Positions 52,425-61,842 of a DNA stretch of 64,000 bases are shown in pieces (positions within the stretch are counted from its first letter, which is position 1; every line of letters begins with the position of its first letter). The DNA lies in assembly GCF_001315015.1 (NCBI RefSeq), contig NZ_CP012918.1, positions 62,001-126,000 of the forward strand, given 5' to 3'. The notes beneath the pieces were generated by a model. That model saw nothing but the letters and a program-made list of their open reading frames with translations, was not told the DNA's origin and searched no databases. The position numbers were made by a program, and so were the translations under genes. Source of the stretch: Azospirillum brasilense. GTDB taxonomy: Bacteria > Pseudomonadota > Alphaproteobacteria > Azospirillales > Azospirillaceae.

Positions 52425-53296
52425 CAGGAAAGCCCGCGCAATTCGTCCGGTGAGAATCGCTTCGAAGGCGGCTCCAGCTTCAGGGAGTCAAAGAGGGCCA
52501 AGGTGATCTGTTCCTCGCCGACCCGGACCGCCGCCACAGCCGCCGCAGCGATATTCTGCACGATGTCCCCGATCAGGCCTTCCGACACCTGGAAGATCCG
52601 CTTGGCCAGGGCCTCATCGGTCAGCTCGGACTTTTGGCGCAACGGCAGGGCGCGCACCAAACTGTTCAGCAGGCGGGCGTAATCAGCGTCGTACTGCCAC
52701 CGCGGCAAGGACCGGTTGGTCAGCCGCGTACGCAGTTCGCCATCGTTGTGGATCGCTTCCGCCAACGACCGGTCGCCGATCAGCACCGGTGACATGTCCC
52801 AGCGATGGCCCATGACCCGCAGAAGCGTGTGGAACTCCTTCGCGGCGCTGCCCCGGAAGCCATGATGCGCATCGTCGAAGATGAAGACCCGCGGTTCGTA
52901 CTCATCGAGCAGGGCCTCCAACTGGTGGCGCCGCCCCTCGATCGTCCGTTGCGTCGGATCGGGCACCCGTCCCATCGCCCGGATCATGCCGGTCAGGAAC
53001 TCCTGCCGCGATGCGTCGGTCGGCAGCTGATAATAATGCGAGGCACGAACCTGCACGGTTTCCATGCTGAGGAACTTGTCGGCGACCATCGTCTTGCCGT
53101 TGCGAAACGGCCCGCACACGACCACGCCGGTTGTCCGGGTGGATTTCGGGCGCTCCCGCACCTGGGTCAGCGCGTCGAGGGCGCGCACCGCCGCGGGGTA
53201 GCCGATCCATCGGTTCGCTTCGATTGCGGCGCAACGCTCCGCGGTCCCCAGCGTTTCCAACTGCCGGCGTGCCTCATCGCTGAGATGGTCGGTCAT
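52424..53296 (-). CDS. tniB: TniB, AAA+ ATPase of transposon 2
   Basis: A 290-residue AAA+ adaptor. Walker A is GPFRNGKT in VVVCGPFRNGKTMVADKF, and Walker B is VFIFDDAHHGF. The C-terminal part (LSDEALAKRIFQVSEGLIGD-like) fits the TniB/TnsC lid. The start codon overlaps the tniA stop (ATGA) and the stop touches the tniQ start, so tniABQ are tightly coupled. It should form filaments on DNA and stimulate TniA. The protein shares little sequence with the TniB of transposon 1, so the two elements are only distantly related. Confidence 0.92.
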   Translation of the reverse strand: MTDHLSDEARRQLETLGTAERCAAIEANRWIGYPAAVRALDALTQVRERPKSTRTTGVVVCGPFRNGKTMVADKFLSMETVQVRASHYYQLPTDASRQEFLTGMIRAMGRVPDPTQRTIEGRRHQLEALLDEYEPRVFIFDDAHHGFRGSAAKEFHTLLRVMGHRWDMSPVLIGDRSLAEAIHNDGELRTRLTNRSLPRWQYDADYARLLNSLVRALPLRQKSELTDEALAKRIFQVSEGLIGDIVQNIAAAAVAAVRVGEEQITLALFDSLKLEPPSKRFSPDELRGLS

Positions 53297-54975
53297 GCAT
53301 TCCCCCAGGGTTCCACATCGAAACAGTCGTCGACCACCGGCAAGCGGCCCAGTCCATCGCCGGACGTCTTGAGGCGATTGAGCGCCATCTCTGATGCGTG
53401 GGGCTTGGGGGCATCGCCAGCGACGCGCGCCGCCACCGCCTCACTGGCGGCCTTCCGGCTGACGCGCGGTTTGCGCCCGGTTCCCGCCGTCGGCGTCAGG
53501 GCCGCGTCGACCATCTCGCGTGACTTTCCCCGCTCCATCCAACTGGTTTCGGCTTCAGCCCGCTCTCGTTCCTTCTGCGCCTCCCACTCCCAAGCCGTCA
53601 GGGGCGTGAGCAAGCCGTCAGCCCGCGGCACCGCGACCCACGACTCCCACGACGGATGCCGTACGTAGATGTGGCTGACATCGTTGCGGTTGACCTTGAT
53701 GCGCAGCGATTCCCGGCCGCGGTTGGCGTAAAGCTCGGCCAGTCGGGGATCCTCGTCCTCCCAGTAGGTGAGACCAAAGGCCGGAATCCCCTTGCTGGAC
53801 AGGCGGCATGCTCGTTCCGGCAGGAAAGCGAGCTGCACCGCCTCCCAGTCGACGGTCAGAAGATGCTCGGGAATCCGGCAAGCGTGTTTGCCCCATTCGA
53901 GGTCGGGGCGCTTCCGGGTCTTCTCGTCCATCTCTCCGTTGCAGATGCGGAACGCGGTGATGGCGACCGCCGTCTCGATCTGCTCGTAGGTGAGGCAGGC
54001 GCGTTCCTTGGCCGGGTAATCGCCGCGGTCGGCGACAGAACGGCCTGTTTGTCCTCGGCCCTTGCGGAGCTGCTGATTGATCGAACCCTGGAGACGTTCG
54101 ACGACGCCTCGGATGTGCGGTTCGCCGCGCCGTGGCTCCACCACGACGCGCAGGTCCTCCAGGCTCCGATTGTCCTGGAGAGACTTGTACCAAGCCGCCC
54201 GGTCCGAAATGATCCGCTCCGGCCGGCCGAAGACATCCGTGGCCTCGATGCCGAATTTCTGGAAGTAAGCTCCTTTCGGCCGAATGGCGTGCTGAATGCA
54301 CAAGCCGATGGCCTCCCGGTTGGCCGAGCGCGGCCACAGCCAGAACCCCAGGATCATGTGAGTCAGCACATCGACCAGCACGATGACCCAGAGCCGCCTC
54401 AGGAGGTTGCCCTCATCGTCGACGGCAAGGACGTCGATCTCCGTCTCGTCGATCTGGCAGACCTGAAGCGGATAATCGGGCACCAGCGCGCCGCCACGCC
54501 GCCGATGTTTCCGCGCCGCAGTCCGATCGCCGCGGCGGCGCGCAACCTCTTCGGCGGTCCAATGCTTCCAAAGGCGGCTCTTCACCGTGTTGAACGAGAC
54601 CGGCTTGAGCCCAGCTTGCTCCAACCGGCCGTTGATCACGATCATCGCCTCGTTCAGGGAACACCCTTCGGGGGTGAGGTGCTTTTGGTCGAGGATCGTT
54701 TTGACGATGCCCTCGGTCTCCGGTGGCAGCCTCGGGCCGCGGCCGGAATCGTCCCGCAACAGGTCGCGGACCAGGCGGCGCTGGCCGTACTTGCGGAGGT
54801 AGCTGCGGATCGTCTGCGGCGTCCGCTTCAGCCGGGCGGCCAGATCGTCGATGGCGGCGGCACGCGCCTCGCTGTGCGGCGGAAAGCGATCAAGGATACG
54901 GTCGAGCTGTGTGGCGAGGCGCGCGGCCTCGGACCAGCGTGGGTCGCCCGGTGGGTCGTCGGATCGCTGCCCCAT
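53293..54975 (-). CDS. tniA: TniA, DDE transposase of transposon 2
   Basis: A 560-residue DDE transposase. N-terminal helix-turn-helix: AAIDDLAARLKRTPQTIRSY. The catalytic triad is visible as Asp in VCQIDETEIDVLAVD, Asp in IISDRAAWYKSL and Glu in IRGVVERLQGSIN. A basic C-terminal tail ends in FDVEPWGNA, which resembles the FDIEVWP end of the other TniA. The gene reads inward from the right terminus, with its start about 150 bases from 55123, as in Tn5053/Tn402. Fully open, so the element may still be active. Confidence 0.94.
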   Translation of the reverse strand: MGQRSDDPPGDPRWSEAARLATQLDRILDRFPPHSEARAAAIDDLAARLKRTPQTIRSYLRKYGQRRLVRDLLRDDSGRGPRLPPETEGIVKTILDQKHLTPEGCSLNEAMIVINGRLEQAGLKPVSFNTVKSRLWKHWTAEEVARRRGDRTAARKHRRRGGALVPDYPLQVCQIDETEIDVLAVDDEGNLLRRLWVIVLVDVLTHMILGFWLWPRSANREAIGLCIQHAIRPKGAYFQKFGIEATDVFGRPERIISDRAAWYKSLQDNRSLEDLRVVVEPRRGEPHIRGVVERLQGSINQQLRKGRGQTGRSVADRGDYPAKERACLTYEQIETAVAITAFRICNGEMDEKTRKRPDLEWGKHACRIPEHLLTVDWEAVQLAFLPERACRLSSKGIPAFGLTYWEDEDPRLAELYANRGRESLRIKVNRNDVSHIYVRHPSWESWVAVPRADGLLTPLTAWEWEAQKERERAEAETSWMERGKSREMVDAALTPTAGTGRKPRVSRKAASEAVAARVAGDAPKPHASEMALNRLKTSGDGLGRLPVVDDCFDVEPWGNA

Positions 54976-55008
54976 ACCCTGCCGGCCCTCCCGCGAAAGC
55001 GTTCGGCT

Positions 55009-55042
55009 GCAAGAAAGTTCTGAGTCGCAAGAAAGGTCTGAG
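55009..55042 (-). repeat. Transposase-site-like direct repeats at the right end of transposon 2
   Basis: GCAAGAAAGTTCTGAG (55009-55024) and GCAAGAAAGGTCTGAG (55027-55042) differ at one base and lie 18 bp apart, between the tniA start and the terminus. A related GTCGCACGGAAC follows near 55051. They are probably TniA subsites and may also control tniA expression. Confidence 0.6.
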
Positions 55043-55099
55043 CCACAAACGTCGCACGGAACCCGTTGATCTGTCGCTACGACCTTGGTGAGGGGCCAC

Positions 55100-55128
55100 G
55101 AAAATTCTCAGGAGAAAGCGACACCCGC
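55100..55128 (-). repeat. Right terminal inverted repeat of transposon 2 and target duplication
   Basis: The repeat at 55100-55123 matches the left one at 21 of 24 bases. CCCGC at 55124-55128 is the right copy of the target duplication. Confidence 0.92.
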
Positions 55129-56023
55129 GCTGCGCGCCGGCTGGCAAGCCCGGATGGTGCTCGAGGACGCCGCCGCCGCCGTCCGCCTCGATCACGGGCC
55201 GGCGGTCAATCCCCGCGTCCTGCGCGACCACGACCTCGGGATCGCCACCGGCCCGTCCAACCCCGACGTTGCCCGGGCCGCCCTGGTGCTCGCCCTGCTG
55301 CGCCATCTGCTGCGCCGGTCGCCGCGCCACCTCTTCCGCCCGGCCCGGCTGCTCGCCGGCGCCGGCCACCGCCGCCCGGCCGCGGCCACCCGGATACCCG
55401 GTCCCGGCCGGCTGCCCGCCTGGACCGGGCTTTTCGTCCCCGACCGTGCGGCGATCCACGACGCCCTGGTCGAGGCGCTCGACCCGGTGTGGCTCGGGGA
55501 GCTGGAGCACCAGCCGCCGCTGGTCGCCGCCGCCCGCTTCGTCGGGCACTGGCACCGCTGCGGCGCCGCCGCCCTGCTCGGCGGCACGCCCGGCCGCCAG
55601 CTCGCCGCGGCCTGGCTGGTCCGCGCCGGCCTGCTCGAGGCGCCGCTGCCGCTGATGAGCGTCGGCTGGCTCGGCGCCCGCGCCGCCTACACCCCGGACG
55701 ACCCGGCGCTCTGGCCGGGCCGTTTCGCCGAGGCGGTGACACGGGCGGCGGAGCGCGGCCTGCAACTGCACCGCAACCTGGACTCTTGGCGCGACCGCCT
55801 GCAGGAGGCCGCGGGAGAAGCCCGCCGGGCCTCGGCGTTGCCGCGCGCGGTCGAGGTGCTGGTGGCGCGGCCGGGGGTGTCCGCCACCGCCCTCGCCGCC
55901 GCCCTCGGCGTCACCCCGCGCGCCGCCCAGACGCTGCTCGACGGCCTGCGCCGCCGCGGCCTGGTGGCCGACCTCACCGGACGCCAAGCCTTCCGCGTCT
56001 GGACCGCGCCGGAACGCCTGTGA
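55129..56023 (+). pseudogene. RHE_PE00001-family protein, 3' part (split by transposon 2)
   Basis: This is the larger part of the split gene, about 298 residues. It begins PALRAGWQARMVLEDAAAAV and NPRVLRDHDLGIATG, the conserved DUF1612 core. It ends with a helix-turn-helix: VLVARPGVSATALAAALGVT and TLLDGLRRRGLVADLTGRQA. An ATG or GTG near 55085 inside the transposon end could start a truncated product. The family occurs on rhizobial and Azospirillum replicons, often near integrases and transposons, with unknown function and a DNA-binding C-terminus. It is joined in frame to 12793-13007 when the 42-kb element is removed. Confidence 0.9.
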
Positions 56024-56074
56024 CCGCGCCCGACAGTAATCGGGCCCCATTGCCGACCTCCCGCCGGCTGGTGC

Positions 56075-56965
56075 TCACGCCGGACCGGAGGCACAGCGAA
56101 AGCCGTTAAAGCCGATGCTGCTGGCCGGGTCGCTCCGGCGGCGGATCGCGGCGCGAACGAGCCGTGCGTCGTCGATCCAGGAACCACCGCGACGAACGCG
56201 CCCAGCACCGGAAGTTTCCGGCCCGCGCGGGTCGGTGACCGCGTCAGCCGTGTAGTCCCGCCAGCCGTCCGCGCACCATTCCCAGACATTGCCCAGCGTG
56301 TCGTATAGCCCCCAGGGGTTGGGCGACTTGCGGCCCACCGGATGCGTCCCCACCCGTGTGTGGGGATGTTGCTTCTCCGGCCAACGGGAGCTGTCATAGC
56401 CATCGTCCAGGTCGCCCCCCCCCCCGCCGCTGTTTCCGCCATACCAGGCGATCGCATCGAGCGCCGGAGCGTTGTTCTCTCCTTCGATCGCGATGGCCCC
56501 GCTGTACAATGCCATCTCGGTCCCGGCGCGACAGGCGTATTCCCATTGCGCTTCCGTCGGCAGCGTCAGCGACAAGCCGGGGATTCGGCCATTCAGGCGT
56601 TCTAGAAAGTCCTGAGCGTCGTCCCAGCTTGTGGTTTCTACGGGGCGGTCTGGCGATCTAAAGCGGCTGCGGTTGTGCCACATGACCGTGTCCCAAAGCT
56701 GTTGGGTGCACGGGGTATCGAACAGCCAGAAACCATGGGTCAGTGTCACCGTGTGCCGCGGCCCTTCGTCAGCCCACCGCCCCGGCTCATCCTCCGGCGA
56801 GCCCATCCGGAAGGTTCCCGGCGGAATCCAGCGCATTCGCTGGGTGGCGTCACCCACGGTGAGGGTCACGAAGACGCCATAACGGTCCTGCCCCCACCCA
56901 CTCGCCCAATCCGGCGGGTGGCCCTTAGCCAACGGGTGTCTGTTGGGAGCTTTGCCAAGGTTCAT
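56075..56965 (-). CDS. SUMF1/FGE-sulfatase-domain protein (C-type-lectin fold)
   Basis: A 296-residue single-domain protein of the SUMF1/FGE family. Signatures: RWIPPGTFRMGSPEDEPGRW, LPTEAQWEYACRAGTEMALY and GNVWEWCADGWRDYTADAVT. The final segment is GRVRRGGSWIDDARLVRAAI to IGFNGFRCASGPA. The two catalytic Cys of true formylglycine-generating enzymes are not at the usual places around RGGSW, so enzymatic activity is doubtful. The last 33 codons align with both domains of the neighbouring larger protein and differ mainly in NNC codons, as in retroelement-diversified variable repeats. It lies 106 bases after the larger gene, in the same direction. Confidence 0.85.
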   Translation of the reverse strand: MNLGKAPNRHPLAKGHPPDWASGWGQDRYGVFVTLTVGDATQRMRWIPPGTFRMGSPEDEPGRWADEGPRHTVTLTHGFWLFDTPCTQQLWDTVMWHNRSRFRSPDRPVETTSWDDAQDFLERLNGRIPGLSLTLPTEAQWEYACRAGTEMALYSGAIAIEGENNAPALDAIAWYGGNSGGGGGDLDDGYDSSRWPEKQHPHTRVGTHPVGRKSPNPWGLYDTLGNVWEWCADGWRDYTADAVTDPRGPETSGAGRVRRGGSWIDDARLVRAAIRRRSDPASSIGFNGFRCASGPA

Positions 56966-57071
56966 GGCTCAAACCTCCAAATCTGTGCCCACCTGTCCCA
57001 CAGCACCCAAGGGCTCTGCCAGCCAGGGCGGCTACCGGGATCGCCCGGCACTGCTTCCCGTCATCTCGAAC

Positions 57072-59941
57072 TCACACCGAACCGGAGGCGCAACGAAAAC
57101 CGATGTCGAAGCTGCGACCGTCCGAGTGGTATCGGCTGCGGACCGCGGCACGGACGCTCCGCGCAACGTCGATCCAGGAACCTCCGCGAAGGATACACCC
57201 GGCGCCAGCCACTTCGGCCTCGTGCGGATCAATGACCGCTCCGATCGTATAGTCCCTCCATCCGCCTGCGCACCACTCCCAGACATTCCCGTGCATCTCG
57301 TGCAGCCCCCACGGATTCGGCGGTAGGCTGCCCACCGGAGCCGTCCGTCTCCGATATCGGCCCCGCGGTCCATCCCGATAAGGATGGTTCCCATCGTAAT
57401 TCACCTGATCCGGCGTAACCGTCTCGCCGAAGCTGAAAGGCGACACGGCTCCTGCCCGACAGGCGTATTCCCACTGCGCCTCGGTCGGTAGCTCCAGCGA
57501 CAGGCCGGAAAGGTGCCGATTGATGCGCTTCAAAAAGCCCTGGACGTCGGTCCAATTCACCTGTTCCACAGGACAGCGTCCATCATCCCGAAAACGGCTC
57601 GGGTTTTCGCCCATCACAGCGTGCCACAGCGCCTGGGAGCAGGCCGTGTCGAACAGCCAAAAGCCTCTGCTCAGCGTGACTTCATGTTGTGGCCCTTCAT
57701 TGTTGGACCGTTCCGCTTCGTCCTCCGGTGAGCCCATCAGAAAGCGGCCCGGCGCTATCCAGCGCAGCCGCTGCACCACCGGATCGCCGCCCCGCAGCGG
57801 CGGCACCGCGAAGTCGGCCCACAGGCCGAAACGGTCGCGGCCTACAGCGTCTGCCCAGGAGGGACGGGTCAGGCGCTCCAGGCGGACTTCTTCCTGGTCG
57901 GTGACGATCCGGACTGCGGGGGCCATGGGAAGCGGGCATCGCCCCCCGGACTCCATCTTCAGGACCGCGGCGCCCGCCGTCCCTTGCGCACCCCGGCGCT
58001 CCGCCAGCCGGGGCCATGCCGGGGCCGCCGGCTCCGCTCCACCGTCCCGGCTGGCCGGACTTGAGACACAGCGAAAGCCGATGCCGACGAGGCGGCCGTC
58101 GGGGGGGCTCCGGAGGCGGATTGCGGCACGGACGTACCGAGCGTCGCCGATCCAGGAACCGTCGCGAAGGACACGCCCGGCGTCATCCGTTTCCGGTCCG
58201 CGCGGGTCGGTGACCGCCTCCCCTATGTAGTCCCGCCAACCGTCCGCGCACCATTCCCAGACATTCCCATGCATCTCGTGCAGGCCCCACGGGTTCGGCG
58301 GCAGGCTGCCCACCGGGACCGTCCGTTGCCGAAACCGTCCCTTCGGTCCGTCCCGATAGGAACGGCTTCCATCGTAATTTACCTGATCCGACGTGATCGT
58401 TTCGCCGAAACTGAACGGTGCCGCCGTCCCGGCCCGGCAGGCGTATTCCCACTGCGCCTCTGTCGGCAGGTCCAGCGACAGGCCGGGAAGGAGACGGTTG
58501 ATCCGTTTGAGAAACTTTTGGACATCGTTCCAAGGGACATTTTCTGCCGGGCAGCGCTCGTCGTTCTGAAAGCGACTCGAATTCTTGCCCATCACCACTC
58601 GCCAGAGCGCCTGGGAACAGGCCGTGTCGAACAGCCAGAAGCCACGCGACAGTGTCACCGCGTGCTGTGGACCTTCATCTTCGAACCGTTCCGCCTCGCC
58701 CTCCGGCGATCCCATCCGAAAGCTGCCCGGCGGTATCCAGCGCATTCTCTGAATCACACTCTTGACGCGGAACGTGACCCAGGCGCCGAAATCGTCCAAT
58801 CCCCAATCCTCCGCCCAAGAGGGCGGAATGCTGGTCTTCCAGAAGGCGTCGCGGTCCTCTTCTGGGCGTACGGGATCATCCTCGCCGACAACCATCACCC
58901 CGTTGATCGTCTGGACGCTCACCAAAAGGCTGCCCGGAGAGTCCTTGTTTGGATCGGGTAGGTCTGCCACGATCCCATCGCCCCGCTGCCGCAGATCGAT
59001 CCGCCGCCGGGCCGCGCCGGGCCGGGCCGGAATGACGCGCGGATCCAAACCGCCGGACTGGAGCGGCAGCGCTTCCCCGTCATCCAACTCGTCTTGATGG
59101 GCTAAAAATTTCAGGCGCTCGAACGCCTCGCCAACCCTGGGATCGCCGTGAAGGGACGACGGCACCCGCCGCAACAAGCGGCCGACGGCCATCATCGCGT
59201 CCGCGCGCGCCGCCGGATCGTTGAAGGCCAACGCGCGCCGGCTGAAACCGTCGAAACGCGCTGCCGCCGCGTCCAGATCGGCGATGTCCGGCAAATGACG
59301 CCGGGAATCCGGCGACAGGCTCAGGATCTCCTCGAACCAGACGTCCGCCGATAGCTTGCCCCGCCATTGGCGCAGGATGGCCAGGACGCTCCGTTGCACC
59401 GCGTCGCTTTCGGCGGCGAAGCCCTGGCGCAGGCCCGGCGTCATGTCGGGGTCCAGGGTCGCTGCGACGCTGGACGGGCTGGCGATCGCCGGATGTTGCC
59501 AGACGGCGGCCTCCAACTCCGCGCCGCTTCCGGGCATGGCGGTTCGGCGGATATGGCGCAGCAGACCGGGCTCGACGCGCGCCGCCGACGGCTGCGGTCG
59601 TCGATGACCTGGATCGACGCCCCCCAACGGCGCCGTCGGCGGCGAGGCAGCGGGTCGAGAAGCTGGGCGTTCGCGATGCGCCGCACCACCGTGTCGAGAT
59701 CGATCGCCCGCCCGGCGATGCGCTCCGTCATGCCGGCGCGCAGCCAGGGCAGCAGGCGGTTGCGCGGACAAAGCGACGGCCAGGGAGGCGCGGCGGCCGG
59801 CCGGTTGCGCCAGATTTCGGCGCTGCGGTCATCCGCCCCGGCGTTCCCGCTCCGCCCCGTGGCCTCGTCCTCACCCTTCCGGTAGGTCCGCGAAACCGGG
59901 CGCCAGAACGGGACGTCTGGGGTTTCGGCGGGTGCGGGTTC
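57072..59941 (-). pseudogene. Large protein with two SUMF1/FGE domains; 5' end cut by IS21 and one frameshift
   Basis: The two FGE-like domains lie at the C-terminal two-thirds: RWIPPGSFRMGSPEGEAERF and RWIAPGRFLMGSPEDEAERS openings, LPTEAQWEYACRAG twice and GNVWEWCA twice. Their ends at about 58060-58170 and 57075-57200 show variable-repeat-like differences. The N-terminal third is helical (RQWRGKLSADVWFEEILSLS). Upstream of about 59590 the protein homology changes frame: PFWRPVSRTYRKGEDEATG and MTERIAGRAIDLDTVVRRIA run to VIDDRSRR, then the frame shifts by one inside a GCGCGC run. No start codon for the full protein remains, because an IS21 fragment begins near 59942. A shortened product could start downstream of the shift. 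Confidence 0.75.
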
Positions 59942-60231
59942 CCCGCCGCGCCTACGCCCGCGTCTTCGAGGCGCTGCTGGCCGCCGGCAGCGAGCGCCAA
60001 GCCTGCACCATCACCGTCGGCCTGCTGTCGCTCGCCCATGAACGCGGCTGCGAGGCCGAACTGGCCCACCGGCTCGACGCCGACCTGGACGCCGGCCGGC
60101 TGCCCGATCTGCCGGGCTTGCGCGAGCGCTTCCAGCCCACCGCCCCGGCCATCACCGACGTCGTGGTCGAGTTGGTGCCGCTGAGCCTCTACGACGAGTT
60201 GGGCACCGTCCGCGCGGGAGCCACCGCATGA
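59942..60231 (+). pseudogene. istA: IS21-type IstA, C-terminal fragment
   Basis: The frame encodes RRAYARVFEALLAAGSERQA and ERGCEAELAHRLDADLDAGR, then ITDVVVELVPLSLYDEL, the C-terminal part of an IS21-family IstA transposase. The catalytic domain is absent. The open frame extends to 59932, but that part comes from the opposite-strand SUMF1 gene. The junction near 59942 marks an IS-adjacent deletion or insertion. Inactive. Confidence 0.85.
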
Positions 60232-61061
60232 GCCCGTCCGATCCCATCGACGCCGCCCGCCTGTCGCTGGCGCTGGGCGACCTGCGCCTGCCCGCGATCA
60301 AGCTGATCTGGCCGGAGTTCGCCGTCCGTGCCGACAAGGAGGGCTGGCCGGCCGCCCGCTTCCTTGCCGCGCTGACCGAGCATGAAATGGCCGAACGGGC
60401 CCGGCGCCGCATCGAACGTCACCTCGACGAGGCCCGCCTGCCGCCGGGCAAGACGCTGGAGACCTTCGAGTTCGGCGCCCTGCCGATGGTCAGCAAGGCC
60501 CAGGTCATGGCGCTCACCGCCGAGGACAGCTGGCTGGAAAAGGGCGCCAACCTGATCCTGTTCGGGCCGCCCGGCGGCGGCAAAAGCCATCTCGCCGCCG
60601 CCATCGGCTACGCGTTGGTGGAAAACGGCTGGCGCGTCCTGTTCGCCCGGACCACCGACCTCGTGCAGAAGCTGCAGATCGCCCGCCGCGACCTTGCTTT
60701 GGAATCGGCGATCGCCAAGCTCGACAAGTACCACCTCCTGATCCTCGACGACTTCGCCTACGTCAACAAGGACCAGGCCGAAACCAGCGTCATCTTCGAG
60801 TTGATCGGAACCCGCTACGAGCGCCGCTCGCTGTTGATAACGGCCAACCAGCCGTTCGGCGAGTGGGGGCGGATCTTTCCCAATCAGGCCATGACCCTGG
60901 CTGCCATCGACCGGCTCGTTCACCACGCCACCATCTTCGAGATGAACGTCGAAAGCTATCGGCGGCGAGCCGCCCTGGAGCGCAAACGCGGACCGGGACG
61001 CCCGCCCTCCCGCGCGACAATCAACGCCAACCAGATTGACGCGCCACGACAGGAGGCTTGA
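60228..61061 (+). CDS. istB: IS21-type IstB helper ATPase
   Basis: A 277-residue AAA+ helper of IS21-family transposition. Walker A is LFGPPGGGKSHLAAAIG and Walker B LLILDDFAYV. Sensor region: RRSLLITANQPFGEWG. The opening includes LALGDLRLPAIKLIWPEFAV. It is intact and overlaps the istA remnant by four bases (ATGA). Without a complete IstA it cannot mobilise the element on its own. It belongs to a different IS21 subtype from the copy at 62402. Confidence 0.93.
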   Translation: MSPSDPIDAARLSLALGDLRLPAIKLIWPEFAVRADKEGWPAARFLAALTEHEMAERARRRIERHLDEARLPPGKTLETFEFGALPMVSKAQVMALTAEDSWLEKGANLILFGPPGGGKSHLAAAIGYALVENGWRVLFARTTDLVQKLQIARRDLALESAIAKLDKYHLLILDDFAYVNKDQAETSVIFELIGTRYERRSLLITANQPFGEWGRIFPNQAMTLAAIDRLVHHATIFEMNVESYRRRAALERKRGPGRPPSRATINANQIDAPRQEA

Positions 61062-61290
61062 AAACCGACGCCGCGCGCGACAATCATCCTTCAGCCGCGA
61101 CCCCAGCTTTTCTCATCCTGATCGGGTTCTTCCGCACTTCTGGTGCAAGACATCCGCCAGTAGATTTGATTTTCGAACAACAACTCCATGCAGCGGCCTA
61201 GTTTACTCACCATGCTGCGGATGGAGATGCCATCTCGTCACAGCATGCTCATATAGATGGACGTCGCACTCTCCAGCCTCCGGGTAGCCG

Positions 61291-61803
61291 TTGCTTTTCG
61301 ATCCCCACGCCGTTCTTCCAGCTGGTCTCTCTGTTGTTCAGTTTCTCCCAACCGTGGATCGCATTGTTCTCGTCGCTAAGCCGACGGCAAGGGAGGCCGT
61401 CTGCCCGTTGTGCGGCCACGTGTCCGCTCGCGTTCACAGCACCTACGTGCGCCGGCTCGCCGATCTGCCCTGGCAGGGCAAACGCGCGGAACTCCAGGTT
61501 TTTGCACGTCGGTTCCGCTGTTCGGTCATCACGTGCCGGCGCCGCATCTTCACCGAGCGCCTGCCGGATGTTGCCCTGCCCAAGGCCCGACGCACGCCCC
61601 GTCTGGCCCAGGCGCAACGGGACATCGGCTTGGCTGCGGGGGGCGAGCCCGGATCGCGTTTGGCGCGCCGCCTCGCCATGCCGGTCAGCGGCGACACGCT
61701 GCTGCGCCTGATCCGCGCTGCTCCGACCGCAGCGTACCCGCCGCCGCGCGTGGTCGGTGTGGACGAATGGGCGTGGCGACGCGGTCTGCGCTACGGCAGC
61801 GCA
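61291..61803 (+). pseudogene. ISL3-family transposase, N-terminal fragment
   Basis: From the start at 61291 the frame encodes FDPHAVLPAGLSVVQFLPTV and a zinc finger (CPLCGHVSARVHSTYVRRLA). ELQVFARRFRC and the first catalytic Asp region (VVGVDEWAWRRGLRYGS) follow. Homology ends near 61803, where the IS6-like element begins to overlap. The remaining DDE core and C-terminus are missing, so it is inactive. Confidence 0.85.
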
Positions 61804-61842
61804 TCCTCACCTCCTTCATGGAGGTGCTCCTCTACTGCGATC

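Larger units (their letters stand above)
13008..55123. mobile_element. Transposon 2: 42.1-kb TniABQR element carrying an arginine deiminase/PTS metabolic cargo
   Basis: The left terminus begins TGTTGCTTTCTTCTGAAAAT at 13008. The right terminus, read inward from 55123, begins TGTCGCTTTCTCCTGAGAAT. Over 24 bases the two match at 21. The host sequence on both sides is CCCGC (13003-13007 and 55124-55128), the 5-bp duplication expected of TniA/TnsB-type transposition. Deleting the element plus one copy restores an open gene. The tniA, tniB, tniQ and resolvase genes form one leftward block at the right end. All remaining cargo lies between about 13.5 and 49.2 kb. The element is far larger than classic Tn402 relatives and its cargo is mostly metabolic. 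Older IS remnants inside show that it has a history of accretion. Confidence 0.93.

Noticed and set aside
2505..55123. CRISPR-associated transposon
   Set aside because: Both elements have tniABQ-like genes, but there is no Cas12k, Cascade gene or repeat-spacer array.
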